Assembly: GCA_023055355.1 (NCBI GenBank)
Contig: JALJCS010000004.1
Location: 31,958,744-32,022,743 of the forward strand
Direction of reading: 5' to 3'
Origin: Agelaius tricolor
Lineage: Eukaryota; Chordata; Aves; Passeriformes; Icteridae
DNA length: 64,000 bases
A model generated the notes under the pieces. That model saw nothing but the letters and a program-made list of their open reading frames with translations, searched no databases and was not told the origin of the DNA. Numbering within the stretch: position 1 is the stretch's first letter; every line of letters begins with the position of its first letter. Below are positions 11,816 through 25,152 of this stretch, piece by piece. Position numbers and translations under genes: made by a program.

Positions 11816-13554
11816 TTTTCTCCTTCTCTTGTTAAGGGAAAAAGTGAGCTGCCGTGGGCTTTCCACAGGACTGGTCAAATCGTCACACAGAGGGTGGGGA
11901 AAGCTGAGAGCCTGGTAATCAAGATTAAAGCCCCAGGTCCAGGCAGCTGTAGATTGCAATTGTTTTTGGATACACCTTAAATACTGCATCAGTAATTAAA
12001 ACCCCTATAAACTTGTGAGAAAGGGGTTAAAATTCAACACATGCCCGATGCTTCCACATTTAGTGCATGCTGCTGGTAAACTTAGGCTGCTGGGTCACAC
12101 ACATTACGGTGTTTTGCTCAGTAGCAGTCCTAAGGGATTCTATGGGATCAAACAGCAGAAGCAAGAACAGAGGGGACAAATAAGGGTGGCAGCAGTAAGG
12201 AGGAAGCCTTCTGGAGTGGTCTCAGGCCAGTTGTGTGTGCTCTAGCAGGAGCATTGCTGTGGCTATTGATGCAGGGCAAGATGTGCCAGGGTGGGTAAGG
12301 TTGGTGCTCTATGAGGCCATCTAATTGGAAAACTCATGCAGCCAGGATGTCAGGTATTCAGAGTCCAAAAGTCAAGAGTGAGAGAGAATTTGGGAGACTG
12401 GAAAGCCCTCTCTGTCCCCTCTCTCATTCTAGCAACTGCTAAAAAGAAGCAAGGATAAAATGAAAGCCAAGGGCTAAAAACATACCAGTGATTTATTCCT
12501 TGATGTGAAAGCACCAAATTTACCATAATTAAAAAAAAAAAAAATTTATACCTTAGGAATGTATTTATGCTTAATTGTATAACTTGTGCTATAAGTGAAT
12601 AATGTACTAGCAGATTTTGCAACTGACTGTTGCAATAATAGGCACTCTCCCAAATTTACCATTTTTCACTTAGTCACCATTGTGTCCCATCAGAAGGGTT
12701 ACCCAAGTGTATTTTCAAGGAGGCTGATAACGCTCTGGTGGCTTTTAGATAGATTTGCATGCTTACAGAAACCAGCCCAGAGCTTTAAGCTATCACTGCC
12801 TCCAAAAGTAACCTTGTCTGTGTGGTTTCTTAAATACTGAGACAGAACATTTGGCAGCATCTCTAGATCTCATCTCCAGTTTTAGAAACCCGTTTCCATT
12901 CACTGTTCAAGCTTCATCCACAAGAGCAGGTGATACCCTTGTTCACAAATACAGAAGTGTGTTTTTAAGCACACACTTAGTGAATTTGAAGCAAAATGGG
13001 GATAAATACCAGGTAACATTGGAAATAGAGACTTTTGAGACAGACCATGCACATTCAAATACAGCTTTCCTTGCCCACTGTAGAACTGAAACATCCACAA
13101 GAATTTTAAATGCAAACTGATAGTCTCCATTCCCTTGAAATTATTTTGTGTCCTTACGTTTCATTATTTATATCCTTCTTTGTTATTTTTATGTGACAAT
13201 ATAAAATGGTACAGAAGTCTGAGGAGTCCATCTTTAATTATTCACAATGGTTATTATTATCTTTTACTGAACTTCAATCTAAGAACTAAAGCAATAATTA
13301 CTGTAAAATTAAAAAGCTTTACATTACATGTAAGGGTTTCTAACATTATCTTTAAAGTTAGGTAGTTAAAACTGAACCATTCAGATTTGCAGCATTTCTG
13401 AAAACACAATTACTTAGAAATTAAGGTATTCCATCACTAGCCATGCATTCATAAAATCCTGGTCCATCTTTTTTCACACTGATGTGCAAGTCTCCTAGTG
13501 GGAATACATGTAATTTATTCTAAGAGAGAAAGATTTTTTTTACAATCTCAGATT
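11816..13554. other. Non-coding stretch, nothing recognised
   Basis: Overlapping short ORFs occur on both strands but none has a convincing splice context. A poly-A run lies at 12529-12543. No repeat family recognised. Confidence 0.55.
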
Positions 13555-14170
13555 CATAGGATGATGAATGATTATGGTTCAAAGGGACCCTAAAAATCAT
13601 TTAGTTCCAACCCCACTGCCATGGGCCACCCACTAGACCAGGTTGCCTAGGGCCCTGTCCAACCTGGCCTTTTCAGGGATGGGGCATTGACAACCTCTCT
13701 AGGCAGCCTAGTGCTTCACCATCTTCTAAGTAAATAATTTCTTCCTGACATCTAATCTATACATCTAAAACCTTTCTGTTTAAAACCACTGCCCTGTGTC
13801 CTGTCACTATCTGCCCATATAAAAAGTCCCTGTACCTCCTTTGAATAAGCCTTCTTTAGCCATTGAAATGCTGCAATAACATCCCCCCCAAGCTTTCTGT
13901 TCTCCAAGCTGAACAATGTCTGGGTCTCTCAGCCTGCCTTCATAGGAGAAGTTCTGGAGCTCTCTGATTGTCCTTGTGACCCACTTTGGATTGCTCCCAC
14001 AGGTCCCTGTCTTTCTTGTGCTGGGGACCCCACAGATGGATGTACCACTCCAGGTGGGGTCTCACAAAGAGAACCGAGGGGCAGAACAACCTCCCTTCAC
14101 CTACTGGCCACCCCTCTTTTCACGCATTTGGGAAGCTTTATTTCTGGGCTGTGAGCACACACTGCTGTCT
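13555..14170 (-). mobile_element. CR1 LINE 3' end and ORF2 C-terminus
   Basis: The left edge (TCATAGGATGATGAAT, a decayed terminal repeat) is the 3' end. Going right, the plus strand reads as reverse complement of the CR1 3'UTR, the ORF2 end (GGCAGCCTAGTGCTTCACCA), CCTTTGAATAAGCCTTC, and CTCCAGGTGGGGTCTCACAA (ORF2 'ETPPG' region). Frameshifts are present. This is the downstream part of a longer mosaic copy ending near 15310. Confidence 0.9.
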
Positions 14171-14179
14171 GATGTGCAG

Positions 14180-14490
14180 TTTGTTTTTTATGTGCCTCAA
14201 CATATCTCTGGGAGGGATCTATTCCAAGATCTTCCCAGGCACAGAGCTGAGCCTTACTGGTCTGTAGTTCCCCAGACCTTTCTTTCCCCCTTTTTTACAC
14301 TGTAAGTGATGTTTCTCTTTTTCCAGTTACCAGTGGCTTCACCTATCTGCCATGACTTTTCAAATGCAATGGAGAGTGGCTTGGCAAGATCAGCCAGTTC
14401 CCCCAGGACCCAGAAGTGCATCTCATTGGATTCCATAGACCTGTGGCTATTGAGCTTCACCATGTGATTCTGAAGGCAGCTCTTCACGAT
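14180..14490 (-). pseudogene. CR1 ORF2 reverse-transcriptase fragment
   Basis: A minus-strand frame (14254-14487) carries residues typical of the finger region of CR1 reverse transcriptase: EMHFWVLGELADLAKPLS, then FEKSWQIGEATGNWKKRNIT. The adjoining sequence down to 14180 encodes the decayed 'NYRPVSLT' motif just before the palm. The catalytic palm and the rest of ORF2 up to the C-terminal part are missing, so an internal deletion joins this piece to 13555-14170. Not functional. Confidence 0.9.
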
Positions 14491-14499
14491 CTAACCCTG

Positions 14500-15310
14500 C
14501 CTTAACATTGAGCACAAGACCTCTACCCCTCCTTCCCAGCCTGTCTCTTCTGAAAAGCTTGTGGCCCTCAACTGCAGTGCTCCAGTCATATAAATCATGT
14601 CCCATGTTTCTGTGATAGCAATTAGGTCATACTTTTCTAACTGCACCATGGTTTCCAACTCCTGTGCATTGTTACCTGTGCTGCATGAATCTGTGTAGAG
14701 GCACTTCAGCTGGGATATCCACCTCTTTATCTCCTGGAAAGGGCCCTCTCTAATTCTTTTGGGATAACTTGCAGGTATTTCCCTGCAGGTATTTCCCTAA
14801 AGTCCTGTTACTGAAAGTTCCTTATGATACCCAGCAGACCATCTCCTCTCCCTGCTGAACCTAGTTCAAAGCCCAGCTAACAAGCCCTGCCGCCTTGCCA
14901 GGTGCATCCCATCTGCTGCCAATGTGCCCAGTCTCCCAAAGGCGTATCCCAGGTCATAGAACCTGAAGCCCTGAGCATGGCACCAGTCTCAGCCAGTCGT
15001 CCTCCCTAGCCACTCATCTCACTCTGCCTCAGTCCTAGTCCTTTCCAGGAGGACAAAAGAGAACAGTAAGTGAACTCCCAGTTCTTTCAACATCTTTCCA
15101 AGGGACATAAAGTCACTTTTGGTATTTTATGATATCTTTGTTGTAGCATCGTTCAATCCTACATGAAAGAGTAGGAGCAGATGATAGTCCTCAGCTTTTA
15201 CAAGTGTTGGAAGCTTCTCTGTGGCATCCCAAATATGAGTCACCCATAGGCATAAAACCCCTTTAGAGAGGTTATCTGGATGCCAAACAGCTTCTTCTGT
15301 GCCTTTTAGT
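14500..15310 (-). pseudogene. CR1 ORF1 esterase-domain remnant
   Basis: Reading the minus strand from about 15310 down, a broken frame shows LFHVGLNDA (plus-strand 15146-15171), matching the GxND block of an SGNH-type esterase, then KMLKELGV, and lower down ADGMHLA (14897-14916), matching the catalytic DxxH block. CR1-like LINEs are known to carry an esterase domain in ORF1. Order and strand agree with the ORF2 remnants to the left, so 13555-15310 is one CR1 copy with ORF1 kept but most of the endonuclease and RT palm deleted. In-frame stops show it is dead. Confidence 0.75.
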
Positions 15311-18300
15311 GAGAAGTCACAAATATCTAACCCTGTCCATGATTTTTGGTGGTGCTTTTTCTAATACAGATTAGTCTGATTGTACTAATCTAGTAGAATT
15401 CTCTTCTTCTTGATCTTGACTACTGCAGTGATCAAGTAAAAAGTAAGGAATGTTTCTCCATTTCCTCTTGGAAGAGTAAGCTTTGAAAGGTAAAGTTCTA
15501 AACTGCCTCTACCAAAAACTTTAGAAACAACTTTATTTTAGAAAACGAAGCACCCTGTTTGCAGATCATGAAAAGAATTTCTTATCTGGTGATACATCAC
15601 ATGAGGCGAGCAAGCAGCAAATTTTTGATACATTAACTGAGGAGGCAATCAAATTTTTGATACATCAGGTGAACCTCATGTATACACCAGCAAGGGAGAC
15701 AATGAACTTTAAGCAAGCAAAGCTGAAGTTCTCCACTGATGTGCTGTTGCTACGAGGTGAATGTGACATTGCCACTCTGCAAACACTCCATAAGCAAGTG
15801 CACAAGCTGCCATAGGGGCTGGAAAACGTACAAAGTGTCAGAGTCTTTGCTGTCTGTGCCGCTGTCTTTGCTGCCCTGGCTGCTCCTGCAAGGCTGTGTC
15901 CCACCGTGCTGGATCTGCTCTTCTTTTCTTCTCTCCTTCTTCTTCCTCTTTTATGAAAAAAATAGGGTTGGATTATCACTTTGGATGCCAACATTTAACC
16001 TTGTTTGTGTTCTAATCTCACGTACAAATGTGTTTAGAACCTAGTTCCTTTCTGCAGTTGTGGATCGAGGCAGAACTTGCCTCTCCTCACCTTAAGTGAG
16101 AATATAACACCAGGCATCAATCTCCTGCTCAGACTGAGACATTAATAATGTTTACTCTTCTCATTAAGCAAGATATCTTGCTTCTCTCATCTTCATTAAA
16201 GAATGCCATAGTGCATGTAGTGCTCTCAAAAGCAGAGCTTCAAAAAGAGTAGGAGCTGCCTCTCATGAGTCAGGAAGTATGGACACATTATGTTCTCAGA
16301 AAACTGAAGCAAAGCAAAATTTTAAAAGGGGATAAAATACAATTCTGAAGTTTTAATAATCAATTTTAACACTGGGCAAGACTGGACAGAAGGAACTATG
16401 GCTTTTACTTTTTACAGATTTACTTTTTTTTTCTTTTTTTTTTCTTTTTACAGGAATAAGGCTAAATTATTTTATTCAGCTGAAAGAATTGTGAGAGTTT
16501 TGGTTACAGTGCTATTTGTCTCTTGTTTTTACCCAAAAAGCTTTTTCAATATAACTGTAAATTTCACTACATCTCAGTGCCTCTAATTGGTAGGGTTTGT
16601 GCATTGGATTGTATTTTTTCAAGAACATGTATCATATAATCAGCATTATGTCTGTCAACTACTAAGTAAGTACAAGTTAGTATTTTTTTTTAAAAATTGA
16701 TAAATTGATAAATCCAGGGCTGTGATTAGAGAGAGACTGGGAGGGTAAATATACAGTTACCTGGCAGCAAACATAATCCAGCCCAACTGGAGTCCTGGGA
16801 AGAACAGAACCAATACATATCTGTCAAGTCCAGACAGCTGGTGAAATCTGGTGGTTCCCAGATTTTTACTGCCTTTTTAAGAAAGATGGACTCTTTTTCT
16901 TAACAGAAAAAATCATTCCAATTCAAAAACAAGTCTTTATCATGTTGTGGCAGAAATTACAGTAAAGAAATGTACAGTTATTATGCTTAGTGAAGTGCTG
17001 AAAGCCAAGATCCTGGATAATAATGGCCTCAAACATAGCAGAAGTTTAGGACCACATATATTGTCATCCAGATCCAAATCATTCTTCTGGCCACTACTGC
17101 TAAAGCAGACTGAAACAAAACCTTATCTAATGATTTTCTGTCTTAATTCTGAATTTTCTGGTTTTGGTTTGTCACTACTGAAATGTTGCTGCAAATGATT
17201 GTGCTAAATCCTTACTTCCATCTTTCTCCACATTTTCTGTTTAATAAATCAATATAGCACTTTATTTACAGAATATATGACTCCTCTACATGCAAGAAAT
17301 ATATTTGGGTTTCACTTCCTTAAATCATAAAGAATGGCAAAAACTCATACTCAGTTACAATTTTACATATATATATTTAAAGAATAATTTAACCACTCTT
17401 TATTTATGAATCACTCTTTATTTAAACAAAGAATCCATTTTCAGAAATGACTGCAGCAACTGGGAAAAAACCAAAAAGTGTCTGTAAAAAGTCTTGTACA
17501 TGTTATTTGTTATTTACATTTTTTTTATTTAGTCCATTTTTTTAAACCAGATAGTTAATAAATCTTCTGAATTGCTGCTTATTTTAGGAAATAATAATTT
17601 TTCTGTTATGGAAATAATTTTTTCCTCTGAGGAATTGGAGCTGGTATGAATCCAGGCTGTGTTTAGTCTTTCCAAAGTCCTTCCCCAGTCCTTACAATTG
17701 GTGCTAAAGCAGCTGTTCTGGAAGCACTGAAGGTGACTCGTGTGAAGCTGGCTCGCTCAGTGCTGGCTCCATCCAGGCACAGGGACACTGCCTGCTCACA
17801 CAAGTGAATGGTGCTGTCAGCTCACTGCACAGGGTGAGCAATAAACAGCAGCAAGAGGAAAAGCTGGAGCTTCTTACAGTGCTCCTGTTAGACCTGAAAG
17901 CAGATTTCTTCGTGTCCTTAATGCATTCAGCTGATCTGTTTGTGGCTCTTAAGCAGGTAGAAAAGCATTTGCTGGATCAGGATCAACATGTGTTCCCTGT
18001 CTGTTTTCATGTAGTCTGAAGATAATATGATTTTCCAGTTTCTATGCTAACCCTTTTGTAGCTAAAACTGATAATCATACCAGGTTCCCTTGCTGAGTTT
18101 TCTAGTCCCTCAAGCTTTAGTTTAGTAACATTTTGGCTGATCAATTGGATACAAAATCCTTTATTTTCTGTTTAAATTCCCATTCCAATAAATAAGGCTT
18201 TTGGGCTTAAGTCTACATAACTCCTTTTGAAAGTCTGAGCCAGAGAGCTGAGAATTAAAAAAAAAAAAACAAAACACCTCAAACCATATTTTCTACTCTG

Positions 18301-21300
18301 TGCATGTTTTCAATGTTGTGATCTCAAAAGAATATATTGGGGTTAGAACAAAAGAGATGGGAGCAGATGTTGCAATTTTCATGGAAGAGCTTTCTTGGAA
18401 AACAAAATAAATTTTTTTAAGCTTTAAGTACCACAGACTTTACTTAACTAATATTTTCATTTAAAAGTCTTAGTGAAACACTAGGGCACCACAGCTCTAC
18501 CCCTACCCAATTTCATACTCTGTACAAATTTTTAATTTTCATGAGATTCCTTCATATGGTGCAGCCTAATCAAGAAATCCTGAATCAGTTTTAGTTTTTC
18601 TTTATGTTAAGTTGTATTTTTGTATTTTAGTCTCCAGGCCATTACCCTGTGTTTGCATATTTGGATTGTATCTTTTCACTCTGAGGCAGATTTAGGAGTT
18701 GTTATCCTAGACTCATACTAATTGCAAGAAAATCCAGTTCCATCTGTTTCTGCCAACATATGGAAATTGAATGAGAATATCAACATAAAACAGCACTTGC
18801 TCAATATCAAGTGTGTGCCAGCTATTGTGTTTGTTATAGAAACTTGTGGTCAAGCAAGCTGAGAGAAGGCAGTAAGCTGCCTGTCTGGTAAGAAATCCAG
18901 GTGCAGATCTTGTTCATGCCAGTCTGTCAGTTGTCAGTGCTGGGTTTTGGCTTAATACAGCTATTTCTATCACTTGCAGATACCGTGCTGCTGAATGAGG
19001 TAGGGTTCACCCTACAATGTTTAATGGGAATAAATATTTTCACTGCACCAAAAGACTGATAAGGTTTTGTTGGAAAAATCAGCGTTAAGTCTGGAGAAGG
19101 ATAAAGAATATGCAGAATGTAACCTCTGAGCTACAAGGGGAAGAAGATTACTGTTTTACTCACTGCTAAATAACAACTCTTGAATATTTTTTATTCCTAA
19201 TCAAGTCATCACATACCTTGAGAAGTTACAGCAGTTGCACTACACTACCACTATCTAGTTTTGCAACAGGTTAGATAAACGTCAATATATTTAAAATACA
19301 CATGGGAAGAACGAACCTGAGTCTCCCAGGTGCCCCAGAAGTACAAACTTTCCTCAGTATGGATCAATTCAAAACAAAAAATTTCACAAAAAATATGTCC
19401 ACCTGAGGATCAGTCCTTTTCAGGTGCTGCCTGCTGTGTGATTGCCTGTTAAACAGCTTTCAAGTTGTCTGGGCTTTGCTGTGCAGAAATGTTAGAAATT
19501 ATTTTGGGGTTTTTTTCCTACACCAGCTATTCTAGAGTTTTTAAGTCTGAGGACTTTGGAATAGGAAGAATAGTGTTTAGGAAAAATTATGCAGCCCTGA
19601 AGGATGTGGAGTAACAATCTCAAACAATCAAATTAGGATGGCTTAAGCAATTGTCTCTCTGTAAGTGGACTCCACCTTGTTTCTGACAAGATATGAGCTG
19701 ATCTTATGATCGTGTGTGCACATACTTCTAGTCTATTTTAAACACAGGTAAAATGCATTTTTTTAGATTAGCATGAGCTCTGTGGGTAATTTTCAAGCAT
19801 TTAGTTCAGTTTCCTTTGAGCTTATTCATCTCCCCTACCTTTGCAGTAGGACTGGGAATTTTTTTCCTAGCCATGGCAACTAGAAGGCTGGCCAGGGAAC
19901 ATGCTGTCAAGTGAAATTTACAACACAGTTACTTATGCATGTCTGTTTTTCAAAGACACTTAATGAAGTGGTTTAGAAAAAGTCATGATAACAGTGTGAG
20001 GAAGACAGAGGTGGCTGTCTTATAAAATACATTATTTTCTTTCTCCTCATGTAGATTTGTGTATCATCTCCCACCAGCTGGGCAGTAGAGCTGTTAGAGT
20101 TGTCTAACCTGGACCTCTGAGGGAGCAGAGCAGAGCAGAGCAGAGCAGAGTGCATGTTGCAGCAGACAGGTGAGAGGCTTGGGGGCAGTGTACAAGGAGG
20201 GTGCCTGCTGAGGACTGCCTGAGGTGGCTTTGCCAGCTCCGTGTTGGTGGCACTTCTGCACACCTCCGCATCGCCATGCATGCATTCGCTAACCTGAGGG
20301 CAGGGTCCTCCCTAAGCTATTTCCATTTTTCTCTCCCACTTTTCTTCCCTGCTCTCCTAATTGTAATAAAAATCCTGTGGCTGTAAGAACACTTAACTGT
20401 AATACAATTTCCATAGCTCGAGTTACGCGTTAAGTGTTTTATATACTCTGTTTGTGAAAGACTAGACAAGCTCTTTGTAGGAAGGTAAATAATACTTAAA
20501 GCCCAGAGCATAATCATCTTCCAACTCTGCTCTGTGATTTAATTTAATACTGATTATCAAGTGTTTTACTTTTACAATTCATGTGTTTTTTGGCTGACAG
20601 AAGTGTGTATTCGTCACTAGGAGCTCAGGAATTAGACAAACCTTGCACACTGGATTGCATATCACAGCATAAAGCTGCTCTAAAGATGTTACTGCCTTCA
20701 CAAAGATGAAAAAAAAGGTTAGAAGACTAAATTCAAGGAAAATTCAGTATCACATTATCTGGGTTTCATCTCCTCCCAACTTCTCACCCTGTTTTTCTTC
20801 TCAAATATGGGGGTACTGCAAAAGAACAATAAAGGAACTTTTTCTCAAAAATCCATTACCTCTTTGATAATTGTAGATTCATTTTTACTGTTGTACAAGA
20901 TCCAAAATTTCAAGCCTCTTCACCATCTCCCCACAAGTGCTAGGCACTCTCTAAAGAGGCATTTTCCTGGCCTTGAGCTTAAAGATGAGAAACATAAACA
21001 AACAAAAAAAAAAATTAAAAAACTCTGGGAGAACAGAAGAAATGCGCTCCAGGAGAGAAGGGAAATTATCATAATGAATTCCTAACCTCACAGTTGGTCT
21101 GAGCAGTTCTTTTTTTCAAGTCATGTTTGAAAAGGGACAAAATACATCCTTACTTTCCTACACTCCACACAAATGTCATCCCTCCTGCTTGCCTTACACC
21201 AGTGTCAAGCTTCACACTTACACACCCACTTCCTTGCCCTGTCCTCCTAGGGCTTTCTGTTCCTTTCTTCTTTTCCATATGAATGAAGCAGTTAAAAAAG

Positions 21301-21849
21301 GTGTTGATGGACACGTAGAAGACATGGGCCTTCATAAGAGGCTGAAATAAGTAGCTTTGCTCTTACTTCTGCTTGGCACAGCTCATGTTTCACTCCAGAG
21401 CCTCGATTTGCCTCAGAGAAGCAGCGCCAGTTCAGACCAGCACCTGTCCCACTCCGTGTCTGCCACCACAGTGCCTGCCAGCCAGCACCATGTGCAAGTG
21501 GATCCAGCAACATGTATGGCATCTGTGACAAATAACACATGAGGCTCTGCGAGCTGTGCATTTCCCAGTCCCTGGCCAAAAGGGTTACTTCTACTCTGCA
21601 ACATCCTTGATACAGCCAAATATGTATAGGATTGGGCACCAGAAAGATTTTTTAATGCAATGTTTTCCTTTGCAAAAGCAACCTGTGCTATAGCTGGGGA
21701 AATTTGTAAGAGCACAAGAATGAGAGACTGAGAAGCAAAAAGAAGAATGCTGGCAGCTTCTTATTAGCTTCATAATATTTAACTTTTTGTTGTGTTGCCT
21801 TTTCAGATTTAGCCTGCATGACCTAGCAGCTGTTTCACTTGGCTCAGGG
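15311..21849. other. Long non-coding stretch with minor repeats
   Basis: No gene recognised. Small features: a 32-bp-period direct repeat of CAAATTTTTGATACAT at 15618-15633 and 15650-15665; T-rich tract 16424-16452; poly-A 18259-18271; (GCAGA)5 at 20124-20150 inside a locally GC-rich patch (20090-20290); another GC-rich patch at 21350-21560 with ORFs on both strands but no splice context. Confidence 0.5.
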
Positions 21850-23094
21850 CATTTATGACTTTATTTTGGACAAATCTTTAACATTTTCACTTGATTTTTC
21901 CCAACTCAGCTTTGTGCCTCAAAATTTGTTTTAAATTTTACGGTCATTTTTTTCTCCCCTTTCTTACCCTTCTTACAGCTGTAGGCTCTGGAACCCAACA
22001 ACTGTGGTGTTCCTCTCTTTGGCCAGCAGCCTGTTTTATAAGGTAAAGACAAAGGAAAGGAGTGCTTTGGGGAGGAAAAGTAAGACAAGACCGGAAGGAA
22101 GGAAGGCAGAATGAAAGATGTGAGAGAGTTGTTTCACTGAATCTACTCAGAATAATCTAAAACCTAACTATACTTATAACTATATAAATACTGAGGTACA
22201 CAGTAGACTAAAAGTATTCAATAAACATTTACTGTGAATGGAGGCATTAGGAAAGGCTTAGGCCCTGCCTGAATTCCCATGAAATTTATAAATATTTCTT
22301 TCATTTGTTCTCCATTTACAATTAGTTGCGGTCAAGCTGATCAAAGACAGAAGAGGCCTGTTGCATGTGAACCAGCATCCCTCACAATGACATTCACAAA
22401 GCAGAATGAAATATGAAATATCAGGTTTCCACGGATGTATGAACTTGTAAAAAATCTGAAAGAATAGGACGTTTTTCACACTGAGTAATGTGAAACATTT
22501 GGTGAGGATTGTAGGCCTCTGAAGAGGAAAACTGAGAGCCAAAATCCATCAGGCAATAAAACAGAAGCAGGCAAAAGTTAAAACAACAGCCATTCACTAC
22601 AATCTATTGATTTAGATATCACAATTGTCTCTGCTGTAGCAGTGGTGGATGCTAGCAGGAGCTTCCAATTAAATCATTACCAGGAACAAACCCCAGCACT
22701 ACAGACCTGAGAGCAGGCTGGAATAATGTTTGCTTCAGAAATATATTTCACCTGTTACCTTCACTTTAAAAAAAGGGGAAAAAAACTTTCCCCAGCTTGT
22801 TCACACTGCTCTGTAAGCATTTCCAGCCAAACAGATGCTAAGGTTAATTGGCTAAGTAGCCTGAAGCTTTCAGTTTTCAAATGAACTTAAAGTAAATAAA
22901 TAACCCCAAGTAGCTGCAGGAGGATAGACTTGCACAAAGCCTCTGAGCCGCATGTTACAGCACTCGAGGTCCCTAGTTTTATCTCTTTTTGCAGACCTGC
23001 ACTTTTTGGAGAGCAGGGCCGTCAGCCTTTGTGACTAATACAGTGTGCTTTAATTGCTTCCTATGTCTTTCACAGCTGTCAGCCCCTAATGGGG
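21850..23094 (-). other. Possible 3' UTR or downstream region of the minus-strand gene
   Basis: If the exon ending at 23095 is terminal, the 3' UTR starts here. Minus-strand poly(A) signal candidates are ATTAAA at 23049-23054, only about 40 nt past the stop, and AATAAA at 21860-21865. I cannot tell which, if either, is used. Confidence 0.25.
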
Positions 23095-23277
23095 TCAGGG
23101 TCGGCAGGGGAGGGGCAGTCGGAGGGTTTGGATCCCTTCACCTCCTGAAGCACTCCCAGGCTGGAGAGGGACTTCACCCCATACAGCATCTGGGAAACCT
23201 GTGGCTCTCCCTGAAATAGGATGTGTGCCTGCTACAACCCAGAAGTCATTCACTTCATTCAGAATCACCTTTTTTGG
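23095..23277 (-). CDS. Candidate terminal coding exon, unidentified protein
   Basis: A 183-nt open frame running to a TGA at 23095-23097. The 5' boundary is a strong acceptor: a pyrimidine tract (TGTCCTTTTCCAACAG) directly before the first codon, CCA. The peptide begins PKKVILNEVNDFWVVAGTHP, which looks coding; the last third is Pro/Gly-rich and less certain. Starting phase 0 agrees with the phase-0 donor of 24970-25152. The intron between them holds a CR1 copy. A donor-like site (GGAG|gtgaag) near 23142 means the stop may instead lie in a retained intron. Function unknown. Confidence 0.45.
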   Translation of the reverse strand, partial: PKKVILNEVNDFWVVAGTHPISGRATGFPDAVWGEVPLQPGSASGGEGIQTLRLPLPCRP

Positions 23278-24969
23278 CTGTTGGAAAAGGACAGTCAAGT
23301 GGAAACAGTGCCCTTAGTGCTGTCCCTGACCTAGGCTCTAATTGCTTCTCAAGTTGTGCAAAATTTGTTTATGATATTAACCAGCATCAAGCAACAGGGA
23401 AGAATGTAAAAATAGATTGTTTCACATTGTTTTGAGAAAGACTTAGGAAGATTAAAGGTTAACAGGAGCCTTCTAGCATAAACAGAGCAGACACTTCATG
23501 CTGTTTATGGTATAAACCGCATTATGTTTCAGTCTGTACCAGAAAATGTCTAAAGAGAGGTAGTAGTAGCTAGGGCAAACAACAGAAGGCATAAACGTGA
23601 TCTCATGCAATGAAAGACCTTCATGGAAAAGGTGTAGTTGAGTACTTCCAAAAAGGCACTGCACAAGAAGACATTTGAGAATACAAACTGTTTCATTTGT
23701 TTCTCTCAAACCAAAAATTACATCCCTTCTCAGGTATGATGTAAAAGCAGATCAGAGAATGTATGGTCTTGCAGTTCCCAATACTGCCAATGTAGTCATA
23801 CAGAAGGTGTGTTGGGGTCCCAAAAGTTCTAAGTTATTATGAAAAGTATATTTATTTTGTTAAAATAACACACTTGGGTTTTTCATACTCAAACATCCTC
23901 TTAACACCCACAGAAATAGCAATATTCTGGATTATAGAAAGGCTGAGGGTCTAATTTAATCACATCGCCAAGGTCTGAGACTTTGAGGAGAATGTCCAGT
24001 AACAGATGACAAAAAATTCCTTAGAGAGAAGAACACTGGACAGTGACTTGCATTCAATTCCTTGGCCTAGACAGCGCTGTGTTCTGGACAGGCAGCAGTA
24101 TGGGCAGCTTCAGCTCGCCACAGGAAACACAGAAAATCCTGTCCTGTTGTATCTCTCTGGTTCTTTGCTCAGGGATCTGGACAGGCTGGACCATGGGCCC
24201 AGGCCAGTGGTGTGAGGTTCAACAAGGCCCAGTGCTGGGTCCTGCCCTTGGGTCACAGCAAGCCCAGGCAGTGCCACAGGCTGGGGCAGAGTGGCTGCAA
24301 AGCTGCCCCAGGAAAAGGCCCTGGGGGTGCTGGTGACAGCAGCTGAACAGGAGCCAGCAGTGCCCAGGTGGCCAAGAAGGCCAATGGCATCCTGGCCTGT
24401 GCCAGCAATGGTGTGGCCAGCAGGAGCAGGGCAGGGATTGTCCCCCTGTACTCAGCACTGGTGCGGCCACATCTGTTCAGTTTTAAGCCCTTCATTCAAG
24501 AAAGAGATATTGAGGTGAACATATCACTTGGGCTGGAAAATAACTAGAGTTTTTCAAATGAGCAGATAAGGAATTCTCTTTGTCCAAATGTAGCTTATAT
24601 TTGAAAAGCTTCAGAATTCATTTACTCTATTTGTTACATCCAAAAAAAAGGTAACTACATACATGTGGACAGAGGAAGTTCACCATCTCTTAGAAGCTTT
24701 CATGAAAGAGATGTCTGTCTCCAAATTAACACTAAACAAAATCAGAAGCTAGGGCAAGCACACATTCCTCAGCACAGATGCACATTTTCAATCTTATTTG
24801 CCAGTAACATGCGCTACAGAAGAGTTTTCTTGGAAAAATGCACTGTGCTTCCCCTCAGGGGTGAATCTCAAGGCTTTACTTTCAATTAATATATTAAAGG
24901 GGAAAATGAGAGAAGCAAAGTTATAGTCAGTGAAATGCTGTTTCTGCAAAAAACCTGAAAGCCACTTAC
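23278..24969 (-). other. Candidate intron, contains a CR1 copy
   Basis: Separates the two most 3' candidate exons. The only recognisable content is the plus-strand CR1 fragment at 24165-24520, listed separately. Short ORFs on both strands inside it come from that element. Confidence 0.4.
24165..24520 (+). mobile_element. CR1 LINE fragment, ORF2
   Basis: GC-rich island in AT-rich DNA. It matches the avian CR1 ORF2 segment that reads GAGGTTCAACAAGGCC, GTCCTGCCCTTGGGTCACA, then GGTGGCCAAGAAGGCCAATG and CCCCTGTACTCAGCACTGGT, and stops near the TTCAGTTTTAAGCCC block. Low divergence compared with the other CR1 copies here, but frameshifted and lacking a 3' end. Confidence 0.9.
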
Positions 24970-25152
24970 ACATGATTTAAATAACCAGTTAAGATGATCC
25001 TTGTACCATCCTGCAGTGGCTGCGGGAATGTATGGCTTAAGATCCCACCCATTTTGTTTTGGTCCAGCTAAGTGCTCTGCTAGAACTTTCCAGAAGAGTT
25101 TAGTCTCTTCACACAGTATGTTGTGGACTGTATCAGAATACTGTACTGTATT
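24970..25152 (-). CDS. Candidate internal exon, unidentified protein
   Basis: A 183-nt (61-codon) open segment with a near-consensus donor (TCATGT|gtaagtgg, plus-strand 24964-24969) and an acceptor after a T-run (ATTTTTTTGAAG|). The peptide is convincingly protein-like: it includes ETKLFWKVLAEHLAG, then GWDLKPYIPAATAGWYKDHL, rich in Trp and with few low-complexity residues. Phase 0 at both ends matches the exons on either side (29773-29910 and 23095-23277). No catalytic motif or family signature recognised. Two further exons could lie in the 4.6-kb intron upstream without breaking phase. Confidence 0.6.
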
